From the NCBI GenBank assembly GCA_014189435.1, contig CP050293.1, positions 6,515,001 to 6,579,000 of the forward strand: a stretch of 64,000 nt of DNA, read 5' to 3'. The translations under genes and the position numbers were made by a program. The notes under the pieces were generated by a model. That model ran no database searches. It was not told the DNA's origin and saw only the letters and a list, made by a program, of their open reading frames with translations. The stretch is from Mesorhizobium loti. GTDB taxonomy: Bacteria; Pseudomonadota; Alphaproteobacteria; Rhizobiales; Rhizobiaceae. Each line of letters begins with the position of its first letter. The first letter of the stretch is position 1. Of the stretch, positions 16,666 to 26,333 are shown piece by piece.

Positions 16666-17949
16666 TTGACGCGTAAAGCCAGCCCGACCATCGCGCTGTT
16701 CCCCGAAGCCAGTTTCGGCGCGGCGTTGAATTGCGTCGGCATCGCGCAGGCATTGCGTGCCAAGGGAGCTAGGCCTGTCTTCATCTGCCATGCCGGCTTC
16801 TCCGGCGTCTTTGCTGACTATGGTTTCCAGGAATACCAGCTGCCGACCGACGAGCCGCTGAGCGACAGCGAACGCCAGAGTTACTGGCAGGCCTTCGTGC
16901 GCCGGCACCTGCCGCATTTCAGGCTGAGCCCGATCGACCAACTGGAAACCTATGTCGCGCCGACCTGGCAAGCGATCGTCGACACGGCAGTCAACGCGGA
17001 GGCGCCGCTGCGCCAATTGCTGGCACGGCTGAAGCCGGATGCGGTGGTGCTCGACAATGTCATCATGTTCCCGGCGATCGCTGCCGCCGGCTGTCCCTGG
17101 GTGCGCGTTGTCTCCTGCGCCGAGACCGAGCTTCCGGATGCCAATGTGCCACCCTATCTGTCGGGGCTTGGCGTGGACGACCCGCAACGAGCGGCGTTCG
17201 AAGCTCGCTATCTCACGGCCTCGGCATCGGCGCATGACCGCTTCAACCGTTTCCGGGCGGATGCTGGACTGGGGCCGCTGCCGAAGGGTCAGTTCCTCGA
17301 GGCCTCGCCCGACCTCAATCTGCTGCTGACGCCATCGATCGTGCGCCGCGAGCGCGCCGAACCGCTCGATCCCACGCGCTTCGTCTATCTCGAAGGCTGC
17401 GTGCGGTCGGAGGGGCCGTTCGAGGTGCCGGTGTTTCCGCGCAATGGCGGGCCGCTGGTCTATGTCAGCTTCGGCAGCCTCGGCGCCATGGATGTCGGCC
17501 TGATCGAGCGCATGCTGGCGGTGTTCGACAGGCTGCCGGCGCGCTTCATCGTCAATGCCGGCGGCCTGCGCGACGCCTATCGCGCGGTGCCCGACAATGT
17601 CTATCTCGACGCCTGGTTTCCGCAGCCCTCGGTGGTGGCGAAGTCGGACCTGTTCATCCATCACGGCGGCAACAACAGTTTTTGCGAAGCGCTGCGCTTC
17701 GGCGTGCCGTCGCTGATCATGCCCTATTGCTGGGACGGGCATGACAATGCGCGGCGCGCCGGAGAGACCGGCGTCGGTGACCATATCGGCCGTGATGCCT
17801 GGACCGAAGGAGTGTTGGAGAAAGCCATTCTCGGCCTGCTGGCCGACGATGCCATGCGCGTACGCCTGAAGGACAATGCAGCCCAAATGGCGCTGAAACC
17901 CGGAACGGATGTGGCCGCGCAAGCCATACTCTCTCTGATACGGACATGA
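16666..17949 (+). CDS. Macrolide-type (GT1) glycosyltransferase, second copy
   Basis: A 427-residue GT-B glycosyltransferase clearly paralogous to the protein at 9984-11258. Matching blocks include ALFPEASFGAALNCVGIAQA, VYVSFGSLGAMDV, AWFPQPSVV, HHGGNNSFCEALRFG and YCWDGHDNARRAGETG. It starts at TTG 16666, with GAGG about six bases upstream and homology from the first residues. It overlaps the next gene, a gamma-glutamylamine synthetase, by four bases (ATGA). That coupling suggests both act on the same metabolite or its derivatives. Acceptor and sugar donor are unknown. Confidence 0.87.
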   Translation: MTRKASPTIALFPEASFGAALNCVGIAQALRAKGARPVFICHAGFSGVFADYGFQEYQLPTDEPLSDSERQSYWQAFVRRHLPHFRLSPIDQLETYVAPTWQAIVDTAVNAEAPLRQLLARLKPDAVVLDNVIMFPAIAAAGCPWVRVVSCAETELPDANVPPYLSGLGVDDPQRAAFEARYLTASASAHDRFNRFRADAGLGPLPKGQFLEASPDLNLLLTPSIVRRERAEPLDPTRFVYLEGCVRSEGPFEVPVFPRNGGPLVYVSFGSLGAMDVGLIERMLAVFDRLPARFIVNAGGLRDAYRAVPDNVYLDAWFPQPSVVAKSDLFIHHGGNNSFCEALRFGVPSLIMPYCWDGHDNARRAGETGVGDHIGRDAWTEGVLEKAILGLLADDAMRVRLKDNAAQMALKPGTDVAAQAILSLIRT

Positions 17950-19337
17950 ACGAAATGCCTGACACAATCACGACGAACACCTCGCTCTCCAGCGGTACCG
18001 ATCCCAAGGCCTGGCTGGCCCAGCACGGCATCAACGAGGTCGAGTGCCTGGTGCCCGATATGAACGGCGTGCTGCGCGGCAAGGCGTTGCCGACGGCCAA
18101 ATTCCTTCAGGCGCTGGAAGATCGCGCGCTCTATCTGCCGAGCAGCGCCTTCCTGGTCAGCATCGACGGCCGCTATTCCGGCTCGATCGACGAGGGTTTT
18201 GCCTATTCGGACCCGGACATGCGCATGGTGCCTGACGTTTCGACGCTGTGCCTGGCGCCCGGTGCCAGCGCCGGCAAGGCCTATGTTTTTGCCGATGCGT
18301 TCCATATGGACGGCCGGCCCTGGATGGCCTCGCCGCGGCATGTGCTGCGGGCCGCGCTCGATCTCTACGCCAAGCGCGGCTGGCGAGCGGTGGTGGCGCC
18401 CGAGGTGGAATTCTATCTCACCGCGCTCAATCCCGATCCGGACCGCCCGCTGACCGCCCCGGTCGGCGCCAATGGCCGAGCTGAGACCGTGCAGCATCCC
18501 TACGATATGGCCGGGCTCGAGGCGTTCGAGCCGGTGATCCGGCGCATCTACGACTATGCGGCGGCGGCCGGCCTGCCGCTCGACACGTTGATCCATGAAT
18601 CGGGTACGGCGCAGCTTGAGATCAACTTCCTGCATGGCGATGCGCTGCCGCTGGCCGACAAGGTGCTGCTGTTCAAGCGGCTGACGCGCCAGGCCGCGCA
18701 GCAAAGCGGCATGCACGCGACCTTCATGGCCAAGCCGATCGCGGCCCAGGCGGGAAGCTCGATGCATCTGCACATGTCCATCATCGACGAGGCCGGCAAG
18801 ACGCTGTTTGCCGGCAGCGACGATGCCGACACCGAGATGTTCGGCCATTTCATCGGCGGCCTGCAAAAATATGTCCCCGAGATCATGCCGCTGTTTGCGC
18901 CCAACGTGAACTCGTTCCGACGCATAAGGCCGAACCACAGCGCGCCGGCCAACATCGAATGGTCGCATGACAATCGCTCCTGCGGCCTGCGTGTACCGGC
19001 CGGTGGCCGCGCCGCGCGGCGGGTGGAGAACCGGCTTCCAGGCGCGGATTCCAATCCTTACTTGGCGATCGCCGGTTCGCTTCTCGCCGGCTATCTCGGC
19101 GTCGAACAGAAACTGGCGCGCTCGGCCGAAGCGTCGGGCAATGCCTACAAGATCAAGAGCACGCTGCCGAAAACCATGGAGGAGGCGCTCGACCGTTTCG
19201 AGGCTTGCGACCCGGTGCGACAACTGCTCGGCGAGGACTTCTTCCAGACCTATCTGCGCGTCAAGAGCGTCGAGCTCGACCTGTTCCAGGGCGTGGTGAC
19301 GAGCTGGGAACGCGACCACCTGCTCTTGAAGGTGTGA
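17946..19337 (+). CDS. Glutamine synthetase-like gamma-glutamylamine synthetase (PuuA-type)
   Basis: A 463-residue member of the glutamine synthetase superfamily in the PuuA group, which joins glutamate to the amino group of putrescine or other amines using ATP. Diagnostic segments are CLVPDMNGVLRGKALP near residue 38, the metal-site region APEVEFYLTAL, AGSSMHLHMSI, RPNHSAPANIEWSHDNRSC and the C-terminal ENRLPGADSNPYLAIAGSLL. It overlaps the glycosyltransferase upstream, and the FAD oxidase follows two bases after its stop. This pair matches the first two steps of the Puu pathway; the true amine is unproven. Confidence 0.9.
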   Translation: MNEMPDTITTNTSLSSGTDPKAWLAQHGINEVECLVPDMNGVLRGKALPTAKFLQALEDRALYLPSSAFLVSIDGRYSGSIDEGFAYSDPDMRMVPDVSTLCLAPGASAGKAYVFADAFHMDGRPWMASPRHVLRAALDLYAKRGWRAVVAPEVEFYLTALNPDPDRPLTAPVGANGRAETVQHPYDMAGLEAFEPVIRRIYDYAAAAGLPLDTLIHESGTAQLEINFLHGDALPLADKVLLFKRLTRQAAQQSGMHATFMAKPIAAQAGSSMHLHMSIIDEAGKTLFAGSDDADTEMFGHFIGGLQKYVPEIMPLFAPNVNSFRRIRPNHSAPANIEWSHDNRSCGLRVPAGGRAARRVENRLPGADSNPYLAIAGSLLAGYLGVEQKLARSAEASGNAYKIKSTLPKTMEEALDRFEACDPVRQLLGEDFFQTYLRVKSVELDLFQGVVTSWERDHLLLKV

Positions 19338-19339
19338 TC

Positions 19340-20641
19340 ATGGCTTCCAGTTCAACGGGTTTCAATTCGGGCCTCGATATCGGCAAATCCTATTATGTCG
19401 CCACCGCCAATCCGGCGCCGGACCATCCGGCGCTTGTCGGTGATGTCGAAGCCGACCTGGTGGTCGTCGGCGGTGGCTGTACCGGCCTGTCGGCCGCCTT
19501 TCACGCCGCCGAGCGCGGCCTGAAAGTGGTGCTGCTCGAAGGCGGCAAGATCGGCTGGGGCGCGTCGGGCCGTAATGGCGGCCAGATGATCCCCGGCCTG
19601 CGCAAGGGCGCCAAGGGCCTGGTCAAGCTCTACGGATCCGAGCGGGCAAAGGTGCTGTTCGACCTTGCCTTCGAGGCGCGCGGGCTGGTGCTCGACATCA
19701 TCGAGCGCCATGCCATCGATTGCGATCTCAGGCTGACCGGCCATCTGGTCGGCGCGGTCAACGGGTCCGACCTCAAGGATCTGGAAGAAGAGGCCAAGTG
19801 CCTCGAAAGCGTGATGAAGTTTCGGGACGTCGAGATCCTGTCGGCGGCTGAAGCCCGCAGCAAGGTCGACACACCCTATCATGGCGCGATGTACGAGCCG
19901 CTCGGCGGCCATATGCATCCGCTCAACTACACGCTCGGGCTTGCCCGTGCGGCAGTGGCCGCCGGCGTGATCATCCATGAGAATTCGGTGGCGGTGAAAC
20001 TGGAGCGCGAGCCTTCGATCCGGGTCTCGACGGCAAAGGGTTCGGTGCGCGCCAAGCATGTCGTGCTGGCCGGTGACGCTCTGCTCGATGGGCTGGAGCC
20101 ACGCGTCAACAGCCGCATCATGCCGGTCGGCAACTACATCGTCGCCACCGAGCCGCTCGAGGGCAAGCGCAATGTCATCCCGGCCAATGTCGCGGTGTCC
20201 GACACGCGCTTCGTCGTCAATTACTACCGCATGTCGGCGGATGGCCGCCTGCTGTTCGGCGGCGGCGAGCGCTACACGCCGTCGCCGCCGGCCGACATCG
20301 CCGGCTTCGTGCGGCCGCATATGGAAGCCACTTTCCCGCAGCTCAAGGGCTGCCGCATCGGTCACGCCTGGGGCGGGCTGGTATCGGTGACGACGTCGCG
20401 GCTGCCGCATGTCGGGCACTATGGCGAGGTCTATTTCGCCCATGGCTATTCCGGCAAGGGCGTCATCCTGTCGACGCTGTCGGGCAAGCTGTTGGCCGAA
20501 GCGATCACAGGTGACGCCTCGCGACTCGATCTGTTCTCGACGCTGACCCCGATGCCGTTCCCCGGCGGCACGGCGCTGCGCGGCCCGCTCTATGTGCTGG
20601 GGATGCTGTGGTATGCGATGAGGGATCGGATCAAGCATTGA
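19340..20641 (+). CDS. FAD-dependent amine oxidase (PuuB-type)
   Basis: A 433-residue DAO-family flavoprotein. The dinucleotide fold DLVVVGGGCTGLSAAFHAAE is at about residues 30-50, followed by GWGASGRNGGQM as in gamma-glutamylputrescine oxidase, and the C-terminal flavin motif YFAHGYSGKGVILSTLSGKL. It oxidises the amine end of gamma-glutamylated amines to an aldehyde, by analogy with PuuB. ATG 19340 follows the synthetase stop by two bases. The aldehyde could be passed to the dehydrogenase at 7074-8582. Confidence 0.9.
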   Translation: MASSSTGFNSGLDIGKSYYVATANPAPDHPALVGDVEADLVVVGGGCTGLSAAFHAAERGLKVVLLEGGKIGWGASGRNGGQMIPGLRKGAKGLVKLYGSERAKVLFDLAFEARGLVLDIIERHAIDCDLRLTGHLVGAVNGSDLKDLEEEAKCLESVMKFRDVEILSAAEARSKVDTPYHGAMYEPLGGHMHPLNYTLGLARAAVAAGVIIHENSVAVKLEREPSIRVSTAKGSVRAKHVVLAGDALLDGLEPRVNSRIMPVGNYIVATEPLEGKRNVIPANVAVSDTRFVVNYYRMSADGRLLFGGGERYTPSPPADIAGFVRPHMEATFPQLKGCRIGHAWGGLVSVTTSRLPHVGHYGEVYFAHGYSGKGVILSTLSGKLLAEAITGDASRLDLFSTLTPMPFPGGTALRGPLYVLGMLWYAMRDRIKH

Positions 20642-20715
20642 GGGTGCGTCGTTGTCATCCATCGCATAAGAAGCGACGGAACTGATGTCTTAGACGCCAA
20701 CTGCCGGCGTTGGCG

Positions 20716-20889
20716 CTGCCCCTCACCTGCCTGCCGGCATCCTCTCCCCGTATAGTGACGGGGAGAGGGGCGCTGTGGTCTCCCGATTTCGCCAATCGCC
20801 AGCGTTGCAGAAAAGGCGCCGGCGTTGCGGCCAGCACCTTTCTCCCCGTCACTATACGGGGAGAAATGCCCGGCAGGGCAATGAGGGGC
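20716..20889. repeat. Palindromic mosaic repeat, family A, complete
   Basis: This fills most of the 281-bp gap between the oxidase and pcaR. Two opposing arms carry 10-bp hairpins (20742-20751/20758-20767 and 20840-20849/20856-20865), each with a CACTAT or ATAGTG loop. Between them is the core TTTCGCCAATCGCCAG followed by GTTGCA. The left tail matches the first bases of the window in reverse. Confidence 0.85.
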
Positions 20890-20922
20890 GGCGCCGGCGC
20901 TGAAGGCTTTCGGGCGAGTTGA

Positions 20923-21693
20923 TTAGACGACGAAGAAGTCCTCCACGCGCTGCCTGGCCTCCAGCAACGCCGGCAGGATTTCCCGCTCCATCTCCACGAC
21001 CGAAAAGCGCGCTGACTGGGTCGAGACGTTGATTGCCGCGACCGTGCGTTCCGCTCGGTCGCGGATCGGTACAGCGATCGAGCGCAGGCCGAGCTCCAGC
21101 TCCTCGTCGACAATGGCAAAGCCGTCCGCCTTCGCCTTGGCGATGGCGCCCGCCAACAAACGCCTGTCGGTGATCGTCTTCGGCGTCCGCCGCTCGATCG
21201 TCGCCTGGCCGAGGAATGCGTCCAATTCCTGAGGCTTGAGGCCGGCAAGCAGGATGCGCCCCATCGAGGTGCAATAGGCCGGCAGCCTGGTGCCGACATC
21301 GAGCGACACGCTGAGGATGCGCCGGCCGGGAATGCGGGCGACATAGACGACATCCGCACCCGACAGGATCGCCGCCGAACAGGCCTCGTTCAACTGTGCT
21401 GCCACAGCCTGCATGATGGGGGCGGCGAAGGTCCATAGCGAGGCGCCGCCGAGCCAGGTGCGGGCAACCGTGAGCAGGCGCGGCGACAATGAAAACACGC
21501 GGCCGGCCTGGGTGGCATAGCCGGTGGCGACAAGCGTCAGCAGGAAGCGGCGGGCGCCGGCGCGGGTCAAGCCGGCTTCCTCGGCCATTTCGGTCAGCGT
21601 CATGCCCGAGGGATGCCGGGCCAGGATCTCCATGACGGCAAGGCCGCGCTCGAGCGAGCCGACATGATCACGGGAAGCTGCCTCTTCGTCCAT
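20923..21693 (-). CDS. pcaR: IclR-family regulator of beta-ketoadipate genes
   Basis: A 256-residue IclR-family protein. The N-terminal winged helix has LERGLAVMEILARHPSGMTL and LTRAGARRFLLTL; the C-terminal effector domain has YVARIPGRRILSVSLDVGTRLPAYCTSMGRILLA, close to PcaR/PobR/PcaU proteins. GGAG lies five bases before ATG 21693. It diverges from pcaIJF, the arrangement known in Sinorhizobium meliloti where PcaR activates pcaIJF. A GTTCG-N5-CGAAC dyad lies in the shared gap. Confidence 0.87.
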   Translation of the reverse strand: MDEEAASRDHVGSLERGLAVMEILARHPSGMTLTEMAEEAGLTRAGARRFLLTLVATGYATQAGRVFSLSPRLLTVARTWLGGASLWTFAAPIMQAVAAQLNEACSAAILSGADVVYVARIPGRRILSVSLDVGTRLPAYCTSMGRILLAGLKPQELDAFLGQATIERRTPKTITDRRLLAGAIAKAKADGFAIVDEELELGLRSIAVPIRDRAERTVAAINVSTQSARFSVVEMEREILPALLEARQRVEDFFVV

Positions 21694-21775
21694 CTTGTCT
21701 CCGCGGAACGGCATCGGCGTCAGGATTGACTCCACGCCCTCGCTCGACGTAGAAAGTATCACATACAAAACATAT

Positions 21776-21790
21776 GTTCGCAATACGAAC
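21776..21790. promoter_or_regulatory. Candidate PcaR operator
   Basis: GTTCG (21776-21780), CAATA and CGAAC (21786-21790) form a perfect 5-bp dyad 23 bp upstream of pcaI. PcaR/PcaU/PobR regulators recognise GTTCG-containing repeats in other bacteria. Position and sequence support an activator or autoregulatory site; this is inferred. Confidence 0.55.
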
Positions 21791-21813
21791 TTTTTGAACC
21801 TGGAGCCGATGCG

Positions 21814-22671
21814 ATGGTCAAGTTCCTGCCGCTCAAGCAGGCCGTTGCGGAGAATTTGAACGATGGCGACACGGTTGCCTTCGAGGGCTTCACCCATCTG
21901 ATCCCGACGGCGGCGGCGCATGAGGCGATCCGCCAGGGGTTTCGCGACCTGACACTGATCCGCATGACGCCGGACCTGATCTACGACCAGATGATCGGCA
22001 TGGGTATGGCGAAGAAAATCGTCTTCTCCTATGTCGGCAATCCCGGCGTCGGCCTGCTGCGGCGCGCCCGTGATGCGATCGAGAACGGTTTTCCGCACTC
22101 ACTCGAGATCGAGGAGCACAGCCATGCCGGCATGGCCAACGCCTATGAGGCCGGCGCGGCCGGTCTGCCCTGCGCGGTGTTTCGCGGCTATCGCGGTGCT
22201 GGGCTGGCGGCGGTCAACCCGAACATCAAGTCGGTGGCCTGTCCGTTCACCGGCGAGGTGCTGGCGGCTGTTCCTTCGATCCGGCCAGATGTCACCTTCA
22301 TCCATGCGCAGAAGGCCGACCGGAAGGGCAATGTGCTGGTCGAGGGCATCATCGGCATCCAGAAGGAAGCCGTGCTGGCGGCCAAGCGCGCGGTGGTGAC
22401 GGTCGAGGAAGTCGTCGACAATTTCGACGATCTGCACCCCAATCTGACTGTGCTGCCGCGCTGGACGATCGCTGCCATATCGGTCGTGCCCGGCGGCTCG
22501 CATCCGTCCTACGCGCATGGCTATTATGCGCGCGACAATGCCGCCTATCTGGAATGGGACGAGATCGCCGCCGACCGGGAGAAATTCCAGGCGTGGATGC
22601 AGGCCAATGTCATGGAGAAGAGCGCCGACGATTTCGAGGCCCGTGTCGAGCATCTGAGGAAAGCGGCATGA
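21814..22671 (+). CDS. pcaI: 3-oxoadipate CoA-transferase, alpha subunit
   Basis: A 285-residue family-I CoA-transferase alpha subunit with DGDTVAFEGFTHLIPTAAAH, FSYVGNPGVGLLRRARDAIE and the late segment HPSYAHGYYARDNA, as in rhizobial PcaI/glutaconate CoA-transferase-like proteins. With PcaJ it moves CoA from succinyl-CoA to beta-ketoadipate. A GGAG site precedes ATG 21814. The stop overlaps pcaJ by four bases, and pcaF follows, which settles the pathway assignment better than either subunit alone. Confidence 0.88.
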   Translation: MVKFLPLKQAVAENLNDGDTVAFEGFTHLIPTAAAHEAIRQGFRDLTLIRMTPDLIYDQMIGMGMAKKIVFSYVGNPGVGLLRRARDAIENGFPHSLEIEEHSHAGMANAYEAGAAGLPCAVFRGYRGAGLAAVNPNIKSVACPFTGEVLAAVPSIRPDVTFIHAQKADRKGNVLVEGIIGIQKEAVLAAKRAVVTVEEVVDNFDDLHPNLTVLPRWTIAAISVVPGGSHPSYAHGYYARDNAAYLEWDEIAADREKFQAWMQANVMEKSADDFEARVEHLRKAA

Positions 22672-23465
22672 GCGACAATCCGGGCTTCACCCCCAACGAG
22701 ATGATGACCATCGCCGCCAGCCGCGCGCTGCGGAATGACGACGTCTGCTTCGTCGGCATCGGCGCGCCATCGGCCGCCTGCAATGTGGCGCGGCTGACGC
22801 ATGCGCCTGATATCACGCTGATCTATGAGAGCGGCACGATCGGCACCGCGCCCGACGTGCTGCCGCTGTCGATCGGCGATGGCGAATTGTGTGAGACCGC
22901 TGTCACCACCGTCGCGGTGCCGGAGATGTTCCGCTACTGGCTGCAGGGCGGCCGCATCTCGATCGGCTTCCTTGGCGCCGCGCAGCTCGACAAGTTCGGC
23001 AACATCAACACCACGGTCATCGGCGACTATTTCCATCCCAAGACCAGGCTGCCGGGCGGCGGCGGCGCGCCGGAGATCGCGACGTCGTCGAAGGAGATCT
23101 ACATCACCATGGCGCAGACCAAGCGCGGCATGGTCGAGAAGATCGACTTCTTCACCTCCTTCGGCCATGGCGAGGGCGGCGACCATCGCAAACGGCTGGG
23201 CATCGACACTGCTGGCCCGACCTTGCTGATCACCGACCTCGCCATCTGGAAGCCGGATCCGGTGAGCAAGGAATTCACGGTCGTGTCGCTGCATCCCGGC
23301 GTCACCCGCGAGCAGGTGCAGGAGAGCTGTGGCTGGGTGGTTAAGTTTGCCGAGGCGCTTGACGAAACACCGGCGCCAAGCGAACTCGAACTCAAGACAT
23401 TGCGCGACCTGCAGGCCCGCACCAAGGCGGCGCATGAGGGAACCGGAAAAGCAAAGGCTGCATGA
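22668..23465 (+). CDS. pcaJ: 3-oxoadipate CoA-transferase, beta subunit
   Basis: A 265-residue beta subunit, with GIGAPSAACNVARLTHAPDI, LIYESGTIGTAPDVLPLSIGDGEL carrying the family's ESG segment (catalytic glutamate), and GFLGAAQLDKFGNINTTVIG. It forms a heteromer with the alpha subunit encoded upstream, to which it is coupled by an ATGA overlap. The stop lies one base before the pcaF start. Length is normal for the PcaJ group. Confidence 0.88.
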   Translation: MSDNPGFTPNEMMTIAASRALRNDDVCFVGIGAPSAACNVARLTHAPDITLIYESGTIGTAPDVLPLSIGDGELCETAVTTVAVPEMFRYWLQGGRISIGFLGAAQLDKFGNINTTVIGDYFHPKTRLPGGGGAPEIATSSKEIYITMAQTKRGMVEKIDFFTSFGHGEGGDHRKRLGIDTAGPTLLITDLAIWKPDPVSKEFTVVSLHPGVTREQVQESCGWVVKFAEALDETPAPSELELKTLRDLQARTKAAHEGTGKAKAA

Positions 23466-23466
23466 C

Positions 23467-24672
<1,206 letters not shown>

Positions 24673-24739
24673 GCGGGGCGTCGCTGGATGAAAATAATTG
24701 CCGCCCGTAGCGGTGGCTATCAATTGTCGAAGTTAGCGC

Positions 24740-24912
24740 TGCCCCTCATCGCCCTGCCGGGCACTTCTCCCCGTATAGTGACGGGGAGAAGGGGGCTGGT
24801 CGCAACCTCGGCGCCCTCTTTGCAACACTGGTGATTTGCGAAAGCGTCGACGACAGCGCCCCTCTCCCCGTCACTATACGGGGAGAGGATGCCGGCAGGC
24901 AGGTGAGGGGCA
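24740..24912. repeat. Palindromic mosaic repeat, family A, complete
   Basis: This lies in the 419-bp gap 24673-25091, which has no gene. Two opposing arms have 10-bp hairpins (24765-24774/24781-24790 and 24862-24871/24878-24887) around a core containing TTTGCAACACTGGTGATTTG. The right arm with its tail repeats bases 51-113 of the window almost exactly. The remaining 180 bp lead into the promoter of the BMP-type binding protein. Confidence 0.85.
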
Positions 24913-25051
24913 GCGCTAACCTAAGGCGATTGACACTGCGGGCTCAATCTCCCGCCTTTGACAGCCATGAGCGGTGGCTTACCCACCAAATTTGACCATG
25001 TGGACAAAAGTCCGCACGCGTACCATAGTTCCCCGTCTGACATTTTCACGA

Positions 25052-25073
25052 ACAGCCGGCTCGACACGGCTGT
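25052..25073 (+). promoter_or_regulatory. Inverted repeat upstream of the BMP-type binding protein
   Basis: ACAGCCG (25052-25058) and CGGCTGT (25067-25073) are a perfect 7-bp inverted repeat with an 8-base spacer, 18 bases before the start codon. It could be an operator or a leader hairpin. There is no T-run and no regulator gene beside it, so its role is open. Confidence 0.35.
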
Positions 25074-25091
25074 CGAACAGAGGGGAATGCA

Positions 25092-26123
25092 ATGGAAAAC
25101 CGGAAGAACAGATTCCAGATAAAACGCGAAGGGCTTTCTCGACGCAATGTGCTGGAGCTCGGCGCGCTTGGCCTGGCCGCAGCCATGCTGCCGGGCGCTG
25201 CCTTGGGCAAGGACAAGAAGCTGAAGGTGGCGGCGATCTTCGCCACGCCGATCGAGGAGCCGTGGGACAACCAGATACACGTCGCCTTGCAGAAGGCCGA
25301 GAAGGAACTCGGCATCGAATACAAATGGTCTGAGAAGGTGCAGACCGCCGATTTCAGCCGTGTCATGCGCGAATATGCGCAAGGCGGCTACCAGCTGGTG
25401 CTGGGCGATGCCTTCGCCGCCGAGCGTGAATCGCGCCGCACCGCCAAGCAGTTCCCGAAGACCGCCTTCCTGTTCGGCTCGGGCGCCGGCCCGGCGGAAC
25501 CGAATTTCGGCGTGTTCGACAACTGGATCCACGAGCCGGCCTATCTCTCCGGCATGATCGCCGGCAAGATGTCGAAATCGGGCACGATCGGCGCCGTCGC
25601 GGCGATGGGCATTCCGGAGGTGAACCGGCTGGTCAACGCCTTCTTCGCCGGCGCCAAGGAGGTCAACCCCAACATCAAGAAGAAGGTCGCCTTCATCGGT
25701 TCCTTCTTCGATCCGCCAAAGGCCAAGGAAGCCGCCGTCGCGCAGATCGACGCCGGTGTGGACGTCATCTATGCCGAGCGCTTCGGCGTCATCGAAGCGG
25801 CGGTGGACAAGAAGATCCTCGCCATCTCCAACATGTCCGACCAGTCGAGCCTCGGCCCGGATACGGTGATCACCGGCCCGGTCTGGGACATGTATCCGAC
25901 GGTCGAACAGGCGATCAAACTGGTCAAGGCCGGCGTCTTCACCGCGCAGGACTATGGCGACTTCTCGCGCATGGCCAAGGGTGGCTCGCATCTGGCGCCC
26001 TACCACAAGTTCGACAAGACGCTGCCGGCGGATGTCAAGGAACTGGTCGAGAAGAAGAAGGCCGAGATCCTGGAAGGCAATTTCCGCGTCGACGTGGACG
26101 AGAACACGCCGGTTTCGGATTGA
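25092..26123 (+). CDS. BMP-family ABC transporter substrate-binding protein
   Basis: A 343-residue binding protein of the basic membrane protein (BMP/PnrA-like) family, whose members mostly bind nucleosides or purine derivatives. A twin-arginine signal is visible in LSRRNVLELGALGLAAAMLP, and the mature protein opens KKLKVAAIFATPIEEPWDNQ. Typical BMP segments are FGSGAGPAEPNFGVFDNWIH and AGMIAGKMSKSGTIG-like GMIAGKMSKSGTIGAVAAMG. AGAGGGG lies before ATG 25092. The ATPase and two permeases downstream complete the importer; two repeats separate the genes. Confidence 0.88.
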   Translation: MENRKNRFQIKREGLSRRNVLELGALGLAAAMLPGAALGKDKKLKVAAIFATPIEEPWDNQIHVALQKAEKELGIEYKWSEKVQTADFSRVMREYAQGGYQLVLGDAFAAERESRRTAKQFPKTAFLFGSGAGPAEPNFGVFDNWIHEPAYLSGMIAGKMSKSGTIGAVAAMGIPEVNRLVNAFFAGAKEVNPNIKKKVAFIGSFFDPPKAKEAAVAQIDAGVDVIYAERFGVIEAAVDKKILAISNMSDQSSLGPDTVITGPVWDMYPTVEQAIKLVKAGVFTAQDYGDFSRMAKGGSHLAPYHKFDKTLPADVKELVEKKKAEILEGNFRVDVDENTPVSD

Positions 26124-26131
26124 GTTCTTTT

Positions 26132-26265
26132 ACCCTCCCCCTTGTGGGGAGGGTCGATCCGCGAAGCGGAGCGGGGCGGGGGTCTTCGGCGCCGCACCCC
26201 CACCCCGTCTCACGATCTTCGCTTCGCTGCGATCGTAAGCCGACCCTCCCCACAAGGGGGAGGGT
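26132..26265. repeat. Palindromic repeat, family C
   Basis: Arms of 25 bp (26132-26156 and 26241-26265) are perfect reverse complements; each arm is itself a short hairpin CCCTCCCCCTTGTGGGGAGG. It lies between the binding-protein and ATPase genes and would form a very stable structure in the operon transcript. Confidence 0.85.
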
Positions 26266-26333
26266 GAGGAGCCGCTTCAACGCCACCTCTCAACGGGAAA
26301 TGCCCTTGCCGACGCCCGCCCCCCCTCATCGAA

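Noticed and set aside
25052..25091. Purine riboswitch upstream of the BMP-type binding protein
   Set aside because: Only a 7-bp inverted repeat is seen; the conserved purine-riboswitch junction is absent.
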